From contig CALUXI010000012.1 of NCBI GenBank assembly GCA_944324705.1, forward strand, positions 1-48,135: 48,135 bases of DNA, given 5' to 3'. The translations under genes and the position numbers were made by a program. The DNA is from an uncultured Acholeplasmatales bacterium (GTDB lineage Bacteria; Bacillota_I; Bacilli_A; Acholeplasmatales; Anaeroplasmataceae). The notes under the pieces were generated by a model. It worked only from the letters and a program-made list of their open reading frames with translations. It was not told the DNA's origin and ran no database searches. Numbering within the stretch: the first letter of the stretch is position 1; each line of letters starts with the position of its first letter. Of this stretch, positions 8,003-20,176 are shown piece by piece.

Positions 8003-8442
8003 TTAGGCTAATTTATTTTTATTAAAAGCTGAATTAATTAAGCTTATTAATCCAAAAATAAAGCACACTATACCTATTATAAGTAGGCAGAAAAAACCTA
8101 CATCAAAATAAAATGTTTGATATTCTATTTTTAGACTTTCTTTATAGATTAAAATTAATTTTATTAATAAATAGCCCCAATTAAATTTAAAGAGAAAAAA
8201 ATCACTATTGTTGCTCTATTATTTAAATATGTTCCTAAAGCAAAACAACCAATTAATAAAAATATTATAATCAACATTTCATAACTATCAATGTTAAAGA
8301 TATCATTAATTCTTTTTGTTGGGTAACTTGAAACTGTATTACTATAACTATAGGAATAACAATCGGTAATTAGAACCCCAACAAAACATACAATAATAAC
8401 TAGTAAGATGATACTATTAATTATTCTTAGAGACTTGTGCAT
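8003..8442 (-). pseudogene. Four-segment membrane protein gene, frameshifted
   Basis: An ATG at 8442 with a good ribosome site (AAGAGGAGAG) opens 92 residues with two or three membrane segments and a Tyr/Ser-rich outer loop (CYSYSYSNTVSSYP). The frame stops at 8164 just after a GGGG run. One base back, the next frame continues without a stop to 8003, giving a third loop and a further membrane segment (FFCLLIIGIVCFIFGLISLI) and a basic C-terminus. One added G in the run would restore about 145 residues. I do not recognise the family. It follows a similar gene with a 26-base overlap. Confidence 0.6.
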
Positions 8443-9020
8443 TTAGTATCTCTCCTCTTAATTGATTAAATTCTTCTATTCTTTCACTTAATGATTTAAT
8501 TGACTTTCTTTTCTTATTTGCTATTAAATCAATTATTTTGTCCATCCAAACTGATAAAGCTATACAAATAATAATTAAAATTATAAGAATATTAAACCAC
8601 CTGTACTAATTTCCGTTTTTGATGAAGTACCTATTAGAGAATCAAACATTTGATTAATAAGACTATGTGTATTTAATATATAGAAGAAAATTACTATATT
8701 CAAAACAATAGCTATAGTTTTTAATACGTTCTTATTACAATTAATAGTAAATGCCCCTAATAAAATAATAGTTGGAATTAGAAGAGTTACTAATGTAAGT
8801 GAACTTGTATTTCCTGATGAAGAATATGAGTAATTTGAAAATAAAGTAAAGAATTTAACTGTTATTTCTTCTTTACCTTCAAATATTGATACCATCGGAA
8901 TAAACAAACAAATAACACTGATACTATTATAGTAATTACTCCTAAAATAATATTTTTTATATATCCCAGACTTTCGTTATATTCTCTAAACTGATTACTA
9001 ACAAGTTTTTTATTATCCAT
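8417..9020 (-). pseudogene. Multi-pass membrane protein gene with two frameshifts
   Basis: From ATG at 9020 the minus strand reads MDNKKLVSNQFREYNESL and a membrane segment, then runs to a stop near 8870. A second frame (8907-8581) continues with PMVSIFEGKEE, a Ser-rich loop (SNYSYSSSGNTSS) and two membrane segments. A third frame (about 8600-8417) continues with NILIILIIICIALSVW and a charged tail. Each switch is -1 and lies in a short T-rich run (around 8900 and 8595). Reassembled, the product has about 200 residues with four membrane segments, like the next gene. The family is unknown. Decay fits best; sequence error is the alternative. Confidence 0.55.
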
Positions 9021-9295
9021 TCTATAGTTAGTTTATTTTTATTTATCCACTTTAAAATAAGAAAAAAGTGGATAAATTTTTTGTTAATTGTTGATAAGTT
9101 TTCCACATTATTTTTTCACTGTGGATTTGTTGATAACTCATTTTTCGGCTTAAATATAGCTTTTTTTATCCACTTATCCACATTTTTTGTCAAATTTTCA
9201 CTAAAAATATTAAAGTTATCCACATTTTTTGGTGGATAACTTTGTGTTGCAAAAGTCTTTTTTTGTGTTATCATTAAGCTCACTTAAGGGGTGAT
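9021..9295. other. oriC: Chromosomal replication origin (oriC), DnaA box cluster
   Basis: The stretch between the leftward membrane pseudogenes and dnaA carries many DnaA boxes. Perfect or one-mismatch copies of TTATCCACA or its complement lie at 9043, 9067, 9166, 9174, 9216 and 9231. Weaker copies lie at 9099 (TTTTCCACA), 9120 (TGTGGATTT) and 9128 (TGTTGATAA). AT-rich tracts between them (9141-9170 and 9181-9215) are candidate unwinding sites. Genes diverge from here, leftward on the minus strand and rightward on the plus strand, as expected for replication co-orientation. Confidence 0.93.
9247..9274 (+). promoter_or_regulatory. dnaA promoter
   Basis: TTGCAA (9247-9252), a 16-base spacer and TATCAT (9269-9274) lie 22 bases before the dnaA start. 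The -35 begins eight bases after the DnaA box at 9231-9239, so DnaA probably represses its own gene. Confidence 0.6.
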
Positions 9296-10639
9296 ATGAT
9301 GCAAAATACCTATCAAGAGTTATGGGAAAAAACAAAAAATTGTTTAGCTGATGACTTAGGGGAATCTACTTTTGATAATACTTTTGCGAAAGTTAAGGAA
9401 GTAATTAAATTTCAAAATAATATCATTTATGTATTAGTTCCTGATAATTATACTCAAGTAAGAATTAATCACATGTATATTGAAAAAATTAATGAAATAT
9501 TAAATACTTTTACTACTCAAAAACTAAAATTTAAGTTTGTTTGTCAAAATGAAATAAAAAAAGAAGAAACTCCAATTACTTCTAACAATAGACTTTACTT
9601 AAATCATTTAAATGAAAACCATAGTTTTGAATCATTTGTCGTTGGGGAATCAAATAACTTTGCTTATCGTATTTGTTTAAACGTAGCTGAACAACCTGGT
9701 TTTATTGGTAACCCCCTTTATATTTTTGGTGGTGTAGGTCTTGGTAAAACCCATCTTATGCAAGCGATTGGTAATTATATTTTAGATAAAGATTTAAATA
9801 AAAAGGTTTTATATGTTCAAGCTAATGATTTTATTGTTGATTATTCTAAATCTACTCAAACTGGTAATATGGATTCCTTTAACGAAAAATATGGGGATTT
9901 AGATTGTTTTTTAGTTGATGATATTCAAATGCTTGATGTTGGGACTAAGAGTCAACAAGAATTTTTTAAACTATTTAATGATTTAATTAATCGTAAAAAA
10001 CAAATTGTAATTACAAGTGATAAGCCGGCAAATCAATTGAAAGGAATCATGGAACGTTTAACTAGTAGATTTTCTCAAGGTATGACAGTTGATATTAAAA
10101 AGCCAGATTTAGAACAAAGAGTTAATATTTTAAAAAGAAAATCCCTTGAATTAACGCCAAAAATTATTCCTGATGATGTTCTTTATTTTATCGCCCAAAA
10201 TTTTACTGATAATATTAGAGAACTTGAAGGAGCTTTAAATAGAGTTATAGGTCATAGTGATGTATGTAATTATAATGATATCACTTTAGAGAAAGCAAAA
10301 GATGCTTTAGAGGCATTACTTGCATACAAAAAGAATAATCATTATGACGAATCTAATAGTTATGATGCTTTATTAAGTATTATTGCTGATTTTTATGGCA
10401 TTACTGTCAGTGATATATTATCTACTAAACGTAAACAAAATTATGTTTTACCTAGACATATTGCTATGTATATTCTAAAACAAAACTTTAATTATCCTTA
10501 TGCTAAAATTGGAGTTATTTTAGGAAATAGGGATCATACAACAATTATGAATGGTTGTAATAAGATTGAAGATGAGATTAAGCAAAATAAAGAGTTAAAA
10601 ATGGCAGTTGATACTATTTTAAAAAAAGTGAATAAGTAG
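9296..10639 (+). CDS. dnaA: Chromosomal replication initiator DnaA
   Basis: DnaA binds DnaA boxes at oriC, unwinds the adjacent DNA and loads the helicase. The 447-residue protein has an N-terminal domain I (about 1-80), a short linker, the AAA+ domain with Walker A GGVGLGKTH and Walker B FLVDDIQML, and domain IV with the DNA-binding signature PRHIAMYILKQ and GNRDHTTIMNG. Two ATG codons are adjacent (9296, 9299); AAGGGGTGAT supports either. Its stop is followed by more DnaA boxes before dnaN. Confidence 0.98.
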   Translation: MMQNTYQELWEKTKNCLADDLGESTFDNTFAKVKEVIKFQNNIIYVLVPDNYTQVRINHMYIEKINEILNTFTTQKLKFKFVCQNEIKKEETPITSNNRLYLNHLNENHSFESFVVGESNNFAYRICLNVAEQPGFIGNPLYIFGGVGLGKTHLMQAIGNYILDKDLNKKVLYVQANDFIVDYSKSTQTGNMDSFNEKYGDLDCFLVDDIQMLDVGTKSQQEFFKLFNDLINRKKQIVITSDKPANQLKGIMERLTSRFSQGMTVDIKKPDLEQRVNILKRKSLELTPKIIPDDVLYFIAQNFTDNIRELEGALNRVIGHSDVCNYNDITLEKAKDALEALLAYKKNNHYDESNSYDALLSIIADFYGITVSDILSTKRKQNYVLPRHIAMYILKQNFNYPYAKIGVILGNRDHTTIMNGCNKIEDEIKQNKELKMAVDTILKKVNK

Positions 10640-10771
10640 AGTTATCTACTTTTTTATCCACATCATATATGGTATAATTTTTATTGTAGTTGCGTGATAA
10701 TTCTAAGTTATCCACAAATTCACATTCATAATAATAGTAATAATATAATAATAAATAATATGGAGGCAAAT
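10640..10771 (+). promoter_or_regulatory. dnaA-dnaN intergenic region: dnaN promoter and DnaA boxes
   Basis: Perfect TTATCCACA boxes lie at 10654-10662 and 10708-10716, with a weaker TTATCTACT at 10642. An extended -10 (TGGTATAAT, TATAAT at 10673-10678) lies between the two perfect boxes. The first falls in the -35 area and the second downstream of the start site, so DnaA binding should modulate dnaN. Boxes on both sides of dnaA give a bipartite origin like that of Bacillus. Confidence 0.75.
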
Positions 10772-11923
10772 ATGAATTTTACAATTGATAGAGAGGTTCT
10801 TTTAGATAAATTAAACATTATTAGTCATGGTCTTCCTACTAAGACTCCAATGAAAGTCATGGAAGGTATTATGATAGATGCAACTAGTGAAGATTTATTC
10901 TTAACTGCATCTAATTCTGATATTTCTATTCAAATTTTAGTTAAAGATAGTAGTTTAGTAATTCAAGAAGGTGGAAAAACTGTTGTTCCGGGTAAGACTT
11001 TCATTGATTTAATTAAAGCTTTTGATTCTCGTAAAATTACATTATTCTTAATAGAAGATAAAATGTTAATGTTAAAAGCTGATCGTAAAGAATATAGAAT
11101 AAATATTATGGATCCATTAGATTACCCAGATATTAAATTTATTTCTTTAGAAAATCCTTTTAAAATTAATTGTTATGATTTAAAACGCGCAATTGAAGAA
11201 ACTGTCTTTGCTTGTGCTAATACTACTAAGAGTCCAATGTTATTAGGTGTTAATTTAAAAAATAATGCTAATAAATTAATTTTAACTGCTACTAATAGTT
11301 ATCGTTTAAGTTTAAAGACATTAGATGTTGAAACTTATGATCCTTTTGATATAACCATTCCTGCTAAATCTTTAGATGAACTTGAAAAAGTTTTAGAAGC
11401 TTATGATGAATCATTACCACTTGAATTATATATCAGTAAAAATAAGATTTTAGTTAAATTTAATGATGTTTTATTCCAAACTAGATTATTAGATGGTAAT
11501 TTCCCTGATACTTCTAATGTATGTCCTAAAGAAAAAGATATAAAAGTTGTAGTTAGATTTAATAAAGATGAATTACAAACTGCTGTTAATCGTATTTCTA
11601 TTTTATCTCCTGTTGAAAAAGATAAAGATAGAGAAATGACTTTTGCGGCTGTATTATTGAAAATTGACCAAAATTTTGAAGTAGAATTATCAAGTGCTAA
11701 TATTCAAGGTGCTGGTAAAGAAACCATTATTCCTATTGATATTAAAGCTTACAATCCTTTAATGATTGGTTTTAGTTCTAAATATTTAGTAGAGGCTTTA
11801 AAAGTATTACCAGGTAATGAAATTGAAATATCATTTATTGATGGTTCTAAACAATTTGTTTTAAAATCTGTTTCAGATAATTCTTTAGTAGAAATTATTT
11901 TACCATTCAGATTAGATAACTAA
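10772..11923 (+). CDS. dnaN: DNA polymerase III beta sliding clamp
   Basis: DnaN is the ring-shaped processivity clamp of the replicative polymerase, loaded by DnaX. The frame opens earlier at 10694, but the ATG at 10772 follows GGAGG with five-base spacing and gives MNFTIDREVLLDKLN, the usual family start, with 383 residues. Three repeated clamp domains can be followed, and the protein ends with the family-type C-terminus (SLVEIILPFRLDN). A terminator follows directly. Confidence 0.97.
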   Translation: MNFTIDREVLLDKLNIISHGLPTKTPMKVMEGIMIDATSEDLFLTASNSDISIQILVKDSSLVIQEGGKTVVPGKTFIDLIKAFDSRKITLFLIEDKMLMLKADRKEYRINIMDPLDYPDIKFISLENPFKINCYDLKRAIEETVFACANTTKSPMLLGVNLKNNANKLILTATNSYRLSLKTLDVETYDPFDITIPAKSLDELEKVLEAYDESLPLELYISKNKILVKFNDVLFQTRLLDGNFPDTSNVCPKEKDIKVVVRFNKDELQTAVNRISILSPVEKDKDREMTFAAVLLKIDQNFEVELSSANIQGAGKETIIPIDIKAYNPLMIGFSSKYLVEALKVLPGNEIEISFIDGSKQFVLKSVSDNSLVEIILPFRLDN

Positions 11924-11924
11924 G

Positions 11925-11952
11925 AAAAACCTCTTTTGAGGTTTTATTTTTT
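11925..11952 (+). terminator. Terminator after dnaN
   Basis: AAAACCTC (11926-11933) pairs with GAGGTTTT (11938-11945) around a four-base loop, followed by T-rich sequence. It starts two bases after the dnaN stop. Confidence 0.85.
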
Positions 11953-12030
11953 GCTTAAATTTTTGATTTTAAGACATTTTTTATTTAAGTAATATATTTT
12001 ATCGGATTAGCTAAAAAGCTTTAAATTTGC

Positions 12031-12059
12031 TTTAAAATATAGTTAAAATATGATATAAT
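12031..12059 (+). promoter_or_regulatory. Promoter of the S4-recF-gyrB-gyrA unit
   Basis: TTTAAA (12031-12036), a 17-base spacer and TATAAT (12054-12059) with an upstream TG (extended -10) lie 20 bases before the first gene of the unit. Confidence 0.7.
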
Positions 12060-12078
12060 GTTTTAGCGTGGTGAAAAA

Positions 12079-12281
12079 ATGAAAGAAATAAAATTAAAAG
12101 GTGAATATATAACTTTAGGTCAACTTTTAAAGCTTTGTGACTATATTAATACTGGTGGTGAAGCTAAGATATTTCTAAGTGAAGAAAATGTTTTAGTTAA
12201 TGATGTATTAGAACAAAGACGTGGTCGTAAGCTTTATAAGAATGATTTAATCAAGATTAAAGATGAAATATATAAAATTAT

Positions 12282-12285
<4 letters not shown>
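12079..12285 (+). CDS. yaaA: S4-domain RNA-binding protein YaaA
   Basis: This 68-residue protein is nearly all S4 RNA-binding domain (ITLGQLLKLCDYINTGGEAKIFLSE, then NDVLEQRRGRKLYKNDLI). The dnaN-yaaA-recF order is standard in Bacilli, and such YaaA/RlbA-type proteins are linked to ribosome function. It overlaps recF by four bases (ATGA), so the two are probably translated together. Confidence 0.92.
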
Positions 12286-15228
<2,943 letters not shown>

Positions 15229-15237
15229 AGGTGAATT

Positions 15238-17745
15238 ATGAATCACGATAATAAAGAATTTTTAGAAGCTGAAGATAAAGAAATAGATCGTATTGAAAAG
15301 CTTAATATTAATGATAAATTACAAAAATCATTTTTAAGCTATGCGATGTCTGTTATTATCTCAAGAGCTTTACCAGATATTAGAGATGGTTTAAAACCAG
15401 TTCAAAGAAGAATTATTTATGGCATGAATGAAATGGGAGTTTACTCTAATGTAGCTCACAAAAAGTCAGCCCGTATTGTCGGTGATGTAATGGGTAAATA
15501 TCACCCTCATGGTGATTCTTCTATTTATGATGCGATGGTTAGAATGGCTCAACCATTTAGTTATCGTTACCCTTTAGTAGATGGACATGGTAACTTTGGT
15601 AATATTGATGGTGATGGGGCTGCTGCTATGCGTTATACAGAGGCAAGAATGTCAAAAATTGCTTCTGAAATGGTTAGAGATATTGATAAAAATACAGTAA
15701 ATTTTATAGATAATTATGATGGTACTGAACAAGAACCAGTAGTTTTACCAGCAAGAATTCCTAACTTGTTAGTAAATGGTACAACTGGTATTGCTGTTGG
15801 TATGGCTACTAATATTCCCCCTCATAATTTAGGTGAGGTAATAGATGGTATTCAAGCTTTAATTCATAATAAAGATATTACTATTGAAGAATTAATGAAT
15901 TATATTAAAGGCCCAGATTTCCCTACAGGAGGCCAAATTTTAGGTCTTTCTGGTCTTTATAAAGCTTATACAACTGGTAATGGTACAATTGTTATTAGAT
16001 CAAAAGCTGAAATTGAATCTAATGAGAAAAATGGTAAGAATTCAATTATTATTACTGAAATACCATATATGGTAAATAAAACTAAATTAATTGAACGTAT
16101 AGCTGAAATTGCTAAAAACAAAGTTGTTGAAGGTATCACTGATATTCGTGATGAATCAAATAGAAAAGGTATTAGAATAGTAATAGAACTTCGTAAAGAT
16201 GTTAACCCTGAAGTTATGTTAAATAATTTATATAAATATACGCAACTTCAAACAAGTTATGGTATTAATATGATTTGTTTAGTTAACAATGCTCCTAAGG
16301 CTGTTTCTTTAAAAGAAGCTTTGGAGGAATACTTAAAATTCCAAGTTGAAATTATTACTAGACGTACTGAATTTGATTTAGAGAAGGCTCTAGCTAGACT
16401 TCATATTTTAGCTGGTTATATAATTGCTCAAGATAACATTGAAGAAATTATTAAAATTATTAGAGAAACTAATGATGGTTCAGAAAAAGAAAAATTAATT
16501 GAAAGATTTGGCTTATCAGATATTCAAGCTACTGCTATTTTAGATATGCAACTTAGAAGATTATCTGGTTTAAATAGAGAAAAAATATTACAAGAACAAG
16601 CTGAATTAGAAGCTCAAGTTATCGAATATCGTCGTATTTTAGGTAGTGAAGAAGCTAAATACGAAATAATTGAAAACGAATTAATTGATATTAAGAATAA
16701 ATATAATGATGATAGATGTTCTGAAATTTGTTTACATACAGATTTAAACATTGAAAATGAAGACTTAATACCACGTGAAGATGTAATTATTACGCTTACT
16801 TCTTCTGGTTATGCTAAGAGAATGAAACAAGATGCATATCGTGTTCAAAATAGAGGTGGCGTAGGTATTACTGGTATTAAAACTAAGGAAGATGATGATG
16901 TAAGTTTAATTATTCCTACTTCTACTCATGATTATTTATACTTCTTTACTAATTATGGTAGAGTGTATGCTATTAAAGCATATCAAATTCCTGAATCTAG
17001 TAGAACATCTAAAGGTAGTCCAATTGTTAATTATATAACTTTCAAAGAAGGAGAAAAATTAGCAGCTGTTACTCGTATACCAACTGTAGAAAATAATTTT
17101 AAATATTTATTCTTTGTAACAAAAGATGGTATTGTTAAGAGAACTAGTATTACTGAATTTGAAAATATTAGAACAAATGGTAAATATGCTATCACATTAA
17201 GAGAAGGTGATGAATTATTTGGAGTTTGTTTAACAGATGGTAATAAAGAAATAGTTTTAGGTGCTTCAAATGGTAAATCTATAAGATTTAAAGAAGATGA
17301 TGTTAGAGTTATGGGTCGTACAGCTAGTGGTGTTACTGGTATGCGTTTTAAAGAGGATGATGACTATATCGTTGGTATGGCAGTTATAGATGATGATGCA
17401 TCAGAAATTTTAGTTGTTACTGAAAAAGGATTTGGTAAACGTAGTGATGCTTCATTATATCGTTTACAAAGTCGTGGTGGTACGGGTGTTAAAGCCTTAA
17501 ATGTAACAGAGAAAAATGGCCATCTTGTAACATTAAAAGCTGTTAATGATAAAGAAGATTTAATTATTACAACTGATAAAGGTGTAGTAATTAGAATGCA
17601 TATTAAAGATATTTCTATCACTGGTAGAGCCGCTCAAGGTGTTAAATTGATTAAATTAAAAGATGATCAAACAATTTCTACTATTGCGACTATTCCAGCT
17701 GATGAAGATGAAAAAGTTGAAGAAATAACTGAAGAAGGTTGCTAG
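15238..17745 (+). CDS. gyrA: DNA gyrase subunit A
   Basis: GyrA carries the DNA cleavage and wrapping functions of gyrase. The 835-residue protein has the catalytic tyrosine region ([12 protein letters not shown]), the quinolone-region sequence [17 protein letters not shown], and a C-terminal beta-pinwheel with six-fold repeats. The pinwheel contains the GyrA-box-like [10 protein letters not shown] near residue 540, which favours gyrase over topoisomerase IV, as does the position next to gyrB at the origin. The last codons are part of a terminator hairpin. Confidence 0.97.
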   Translation: MNHDNKEFLEAEDKEIDRIEKLNINDKLQKSFLSYAMSVIISRALPDIRDGLKPVQRRIIYGMNEMGVYSNVAHKKSARIVGDVMGKYHPHGDSSIYDAMVRMAQPFSYRYPLVDGHGNFGNIDGDGAAAMRYTEARMSKIASEMVRDIDKNTVNFIDNYDGTEQEPVVLPARIPNLLVNGTTGIAVGMATNIPPHNLGEVIDGIQALIHNKDITIEELMNYIKGPDFPTGGQILGLSGLYKAYTTGNGTIVIRSKAEIESNEKNGKNSIIITEIPYMVNKTKLIERIAEIAKNKVVEGITDIRDESNRKGIRIVIELRKDVNPEVMLNNLYKYTQLQTSYGINMICLVNNAPKAVSLKEALEEYLKFQVEIITRRTEFDLEKALARLHILAGYIIAQDNIEEIIKIIRETNDGSEKEKLIERFGLSDIQATAILDMQLRRLSGLNREKILQEQAELEAQVIEYRRILGSEEAKYEIIENELIDIKNKYNDDRCSEICLHTDLNIENEDLIPREDVIITLTSSGYAKRMKQDAYRVQNRGGVGITGIKTKEDDDVSLIIPTSTHDYLYFFTNYGRVYAIKAYQIPESSRTSKGSPIVNYITFKEGEKLAAVTRIPTVENNFKYLFFVTKDGIVKRTSITEFENIRTNGKYAITLREGDELFGVCLTDGNKEIVLGASNGKSIRFKEDDVRVMGRTASGVTGMRFKEDDDYIVGMAVIDDDASEILVVTEKGFGKRSDASLYRLQSRGGTGVKALNVTEKNGHLVTLKAVNDKEDLIITTDKGVVIRMHIKDISITGRAAQGVKLIKLKDDQTISTIATIPADEDEKVEEITEEGC

Positions 17746-17762
17746 TCAATCTTCTTTTTTCT
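17730..17762 (+). terminator. Terminator overlapping the gyrA stop
   Basis: GAAGGTTG before the stop codon pairs with CAATCTTC after it, allowing one wobble, followed by TTTTTT. The stop codon lies in the loop, so translation to the end of gyrA may influence termination. Confidence 0.65.
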
Positions 17763-17772
17763 AGGAGATAAT

Positions 17773-20088
17773 ATGATAAAAATTGCAGTTAGAGAATTGG
17801 CTTATTATGTTTATCAAAGTGGCAATTTAACCAACTCTAATTCATTTAATCAAAAAGCTGTTGATGGTAAATATTTACATCAAATTAGACAAAGTGAGTA
17901 TGATGGCGAAAATGAAAAAGAATATTATGTTAGTAAAGAAATAGAGTATAAAAATAAGCAATATGAAATACATGGTTTCATTGATGGTTTATTAGAATCA
18001 AAAAAAAGATTAGTACTTGAAGAAATAAAAACAACAGATAACTATGTTTATGATGAGAATTTTAAAGAAAAACCAGAACATTTAGCACAATTAAAAATCT
18101 ATGGTTATTTAATGTTAATAGATAGTGAATTTAAAGAAGCTAATTTACAATTACTTTATATTGAAAGAAAAAAATATAATAGAAGAACATTTAAATATAA
18201 TTATTCTTATGAAGAATTAAAAGACTTCTTCTTTGCTACTTTAGATAAATATATTAAATATTTAGAATTAGTCAATAGTATTGAATTTGATAGAATTAAT
18301 TCCTTAAAAAATTTAAATTTTCCTTTTAATAATTTAAGAACTGGACAAAGTGAGATGTTAAACTTTTTAGCTGATAATTTAGTAACATCTAAATTTAACT
18401 TTATCTTAGCCCCAACTGGTATAGGCAAAACTATGGCTTCACTTTATAGTTCCCTTAATAAAACTAAAGAGTTAAATGCTAAATTATTTTATTTAACAGC
18501 TAAAACAAGTGGTAAAGAAATAGCTAAAAATAGCTTAAAATTATTACAAAAAGAAGGCTACTTAGGTAAAGTATTAATATTAACAGCTAAAAGGAAGATT
18601 TGTTTTAAAAATACTAATTATTGTGATGCAGATAACTGTGAATTTGCAAAAAACTTCTTTGATAAATTAAAAGCTGCTACTTTTAATATATTAGAAAAAG
18701 GAAGTATAATAGATGATAATATAATTAATAAATATGCTAGTTTATACCAAATATGTCCTTTTGAATTTAGTTTACATTTATCTTTATTTATTGGTGTTAT
18801 AATTTGTGATTATAATTATGTTTTTGATCCTAAAGTTAAATTAGTAAGATTTTTTGAAGAAAATAATTATAAAAATTTAATACTAGTTGACGAAGCACAT
18901 AACTTAGTCAGTCGAAGTCAAAATATGTATTCTAGTGAACTTAGTATTATTAGTTTATTAACTTTGAAAAAATATTTGCTTAAAGAAGAACATATTAGTA
19001 AAAAAATTACGAAAACTATTAATTATCTTCACAAGACTTATGATTTATTATTAAATAAAGATAACTATTACTTACAAAAAGATAATGATTTAGAATTAGA
19101 AGGCTATTTATTAGATATCTGCCAAGATATTGAAATATTATTAGAAAATGAACATGAACTTACCAATCGTGAACAAGTAGTTGAAAAGTATTTAGACTTA
19201 AGAGATTATTTAAGAATTTCTAATCTTTATTCTTCATCACATATTTTCTTAATTAAAAATATAGATAATAATTTAATTATATATTTGAATTGTTTAGATG
19301 CGTCTTACTTTTTAAGTCAAATAATAAAAGAAAGTACAAAAGGAGTTACTTATTTTTCTGCCACTTTATACCCAATAGATTATTATAAATCATTATTAAT
19401 AAATGATAATGAATATGAATATCTAGCTTTAGAATCACCATTTAAACAAGATAATTTAGGCTTGTTTATTAGTCCTGTTTCAACTAGATATAAAGATAGG
19501 GAAATGACAATTAATTATATTTATGATTTAGTTAATAAAGTTATTTATACAAAACCAGGTAAATATATTATCTTTTTCCCATCGTATCAATATTTAAATT
19601 TATTTTTGACTAACTTAGATTTAAAAGATTATAAAATAGTGATTCAAACTGAGGGAATGACAGAAAATAATCAAAGAGAAATATTAGAGAAATTTAATAG
19701 CGAAGATAATTTATTAGGCATATTTGTCTTAGGTGGTGTTTTCTCAGAAGGTATTGATTTTATTGGGGACAAACTACATGGTGTTATAGTTGTCGGAGTC
19801 GGCTTCCCCCAAGTTAACTTAGAAAACGAAATTCTAAAAGATTATTTTAACAATAACCAAATGAATGGTTTTGACTATGCCTACACTTATCCAGGATTCA
19901 ATAAAGTAGTTCAGGCAGCCGGGAGAGTTATTAGAACCGATACTGATAAAGGTATAGTTCTATTGATAGATGATAGATATTTGACACAAAGATATTTAAG
20001 TATCTTTCCTAAACATTGGTCACATTACGAAGTTATTAGATCACCTAAATATTTAGAAGATAAATTAGATAGATTTTGGTTTAAATAG
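17773..20088 (+). CDS. PD-(D/E)XK nuclease-DinG/XPD-type helicase fusion
   Basis: This is a superfamily 2 DNA helicase of the Rad3/XPD/DinG type, 771 residues. An N-terminal Cas4/RecB-like nuclease region shows Asp71 (GFIDGLL) and Glu84-x-Lys86 (LEEIKTT). Helicase motifs follow: Walker A APTGIGKTM (about 213), DEAH (about 373), SATL, and the motif VI sequence QAAGRVIRT (about 714). Four cysteines between motifs I and II (ICFKNTNYCDADNC and ICPFE) are placed as in iron-sulfur XPD/DinG helicases. A role in DNA repair is inferred from the family. AGGAGATA precedes the ATG. Confidence 0.85.
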   Translation: MIKIAVRELAYYVYQSGNLTNSNSFNQKAVDGKYLHQIRQSEYDGENEKEYYVSKEIEYKNKQYEIHGFIDGLLESKKRLVLEEIKTTDNYVYDENFKEKPEHLAQLKIYGYLMLIDSEFKEANLQLLYIERKKYNRRTFKYNYSYEELKDFFFATLDKYIKYLELVNSIEFDRINSLKNLNFPFNNLRTGQSEMLNFLADNLVTSKFNFILAPTGIGKTMASLYSSLNKTKELNAKLFYLTAKTSGKEIAKNSLKLLQKEGYLGKVLILTAKRKICFKNTNYCDADNCEFAKNFFDKLKAATFNILEKGSIIDDNIINKYASLYQICPFEFSLHLSLFIGVIICDYNYVFDPKVKLVRFFEENNYKNLILVDEAHNLVSRSQNMYSSELSIISLLTLKKYLLKEEHISKKITKTINYLHKTYDLLLNKDNYYLQKDNDLELEGYLLDICQDIEILLENEHELTNREQVVEKYLDLRDYLRISNLYSSSHIFLIKNIDNNLIIYLNCLDASYFLSQIIKESTKGVTYFSATLYPIDYYKSLLINDNEYEYLALESPFKQDNLGLFISPVSTRYKDREMTINYIYDLVNKVIYTKPGKYIIFFPSYQYLNLFLTNLDLKDYKIVIQTEGMTENNQREILEKFNSEDNLLGIFVLGGVFSEGIDFIGDKLHGVIVVGVGFPQVNLENEILKDYFNNNQMNGFDYAYTYPGFNKVVQAAGRVIRTDTDKGIVLLIDDRYLTQRYLSIFPKHWSHYEVIRSPKYLEDKLDRFWFK

Positions 20089-20146
20089 TAGATATATAAA
20101 TTAAAAAGATAGAAGTGACTAAATACATTATACTAAAAAAATAAAT

Positions 20147-20173
20147 AAAAATGGCTATTTTTAGCCATTTTTT
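20147..20173. terminator. Bidirectional terminator between helicase and AAA ATPase genes
   Basis: AAAAATGGCTA and TAGCCATTTTT form a perfect 11-bp stem with a four-T loop. A-rich and T-rich flanks allow it to act for both converging genes; it lies just past the ATPase stop. Confidence 0.85.
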
Positions 20174-20176
20174 ATA

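Noticed and set aside
8003-9020. Programmed -1 frameshifting in the oriC-side membrane genes
   Set aside because: None of the three switch points shows the X XXY YYZ heptamer or a following stem, so decay or sequence error is more likely.
10694-10771. N-terminal extension of dnaN
   Set aside because: The added 26 residues are Asn/Ile-rich, overlap a DnaA box and lack a ribosome site; the start at 10772 has GGAGG.
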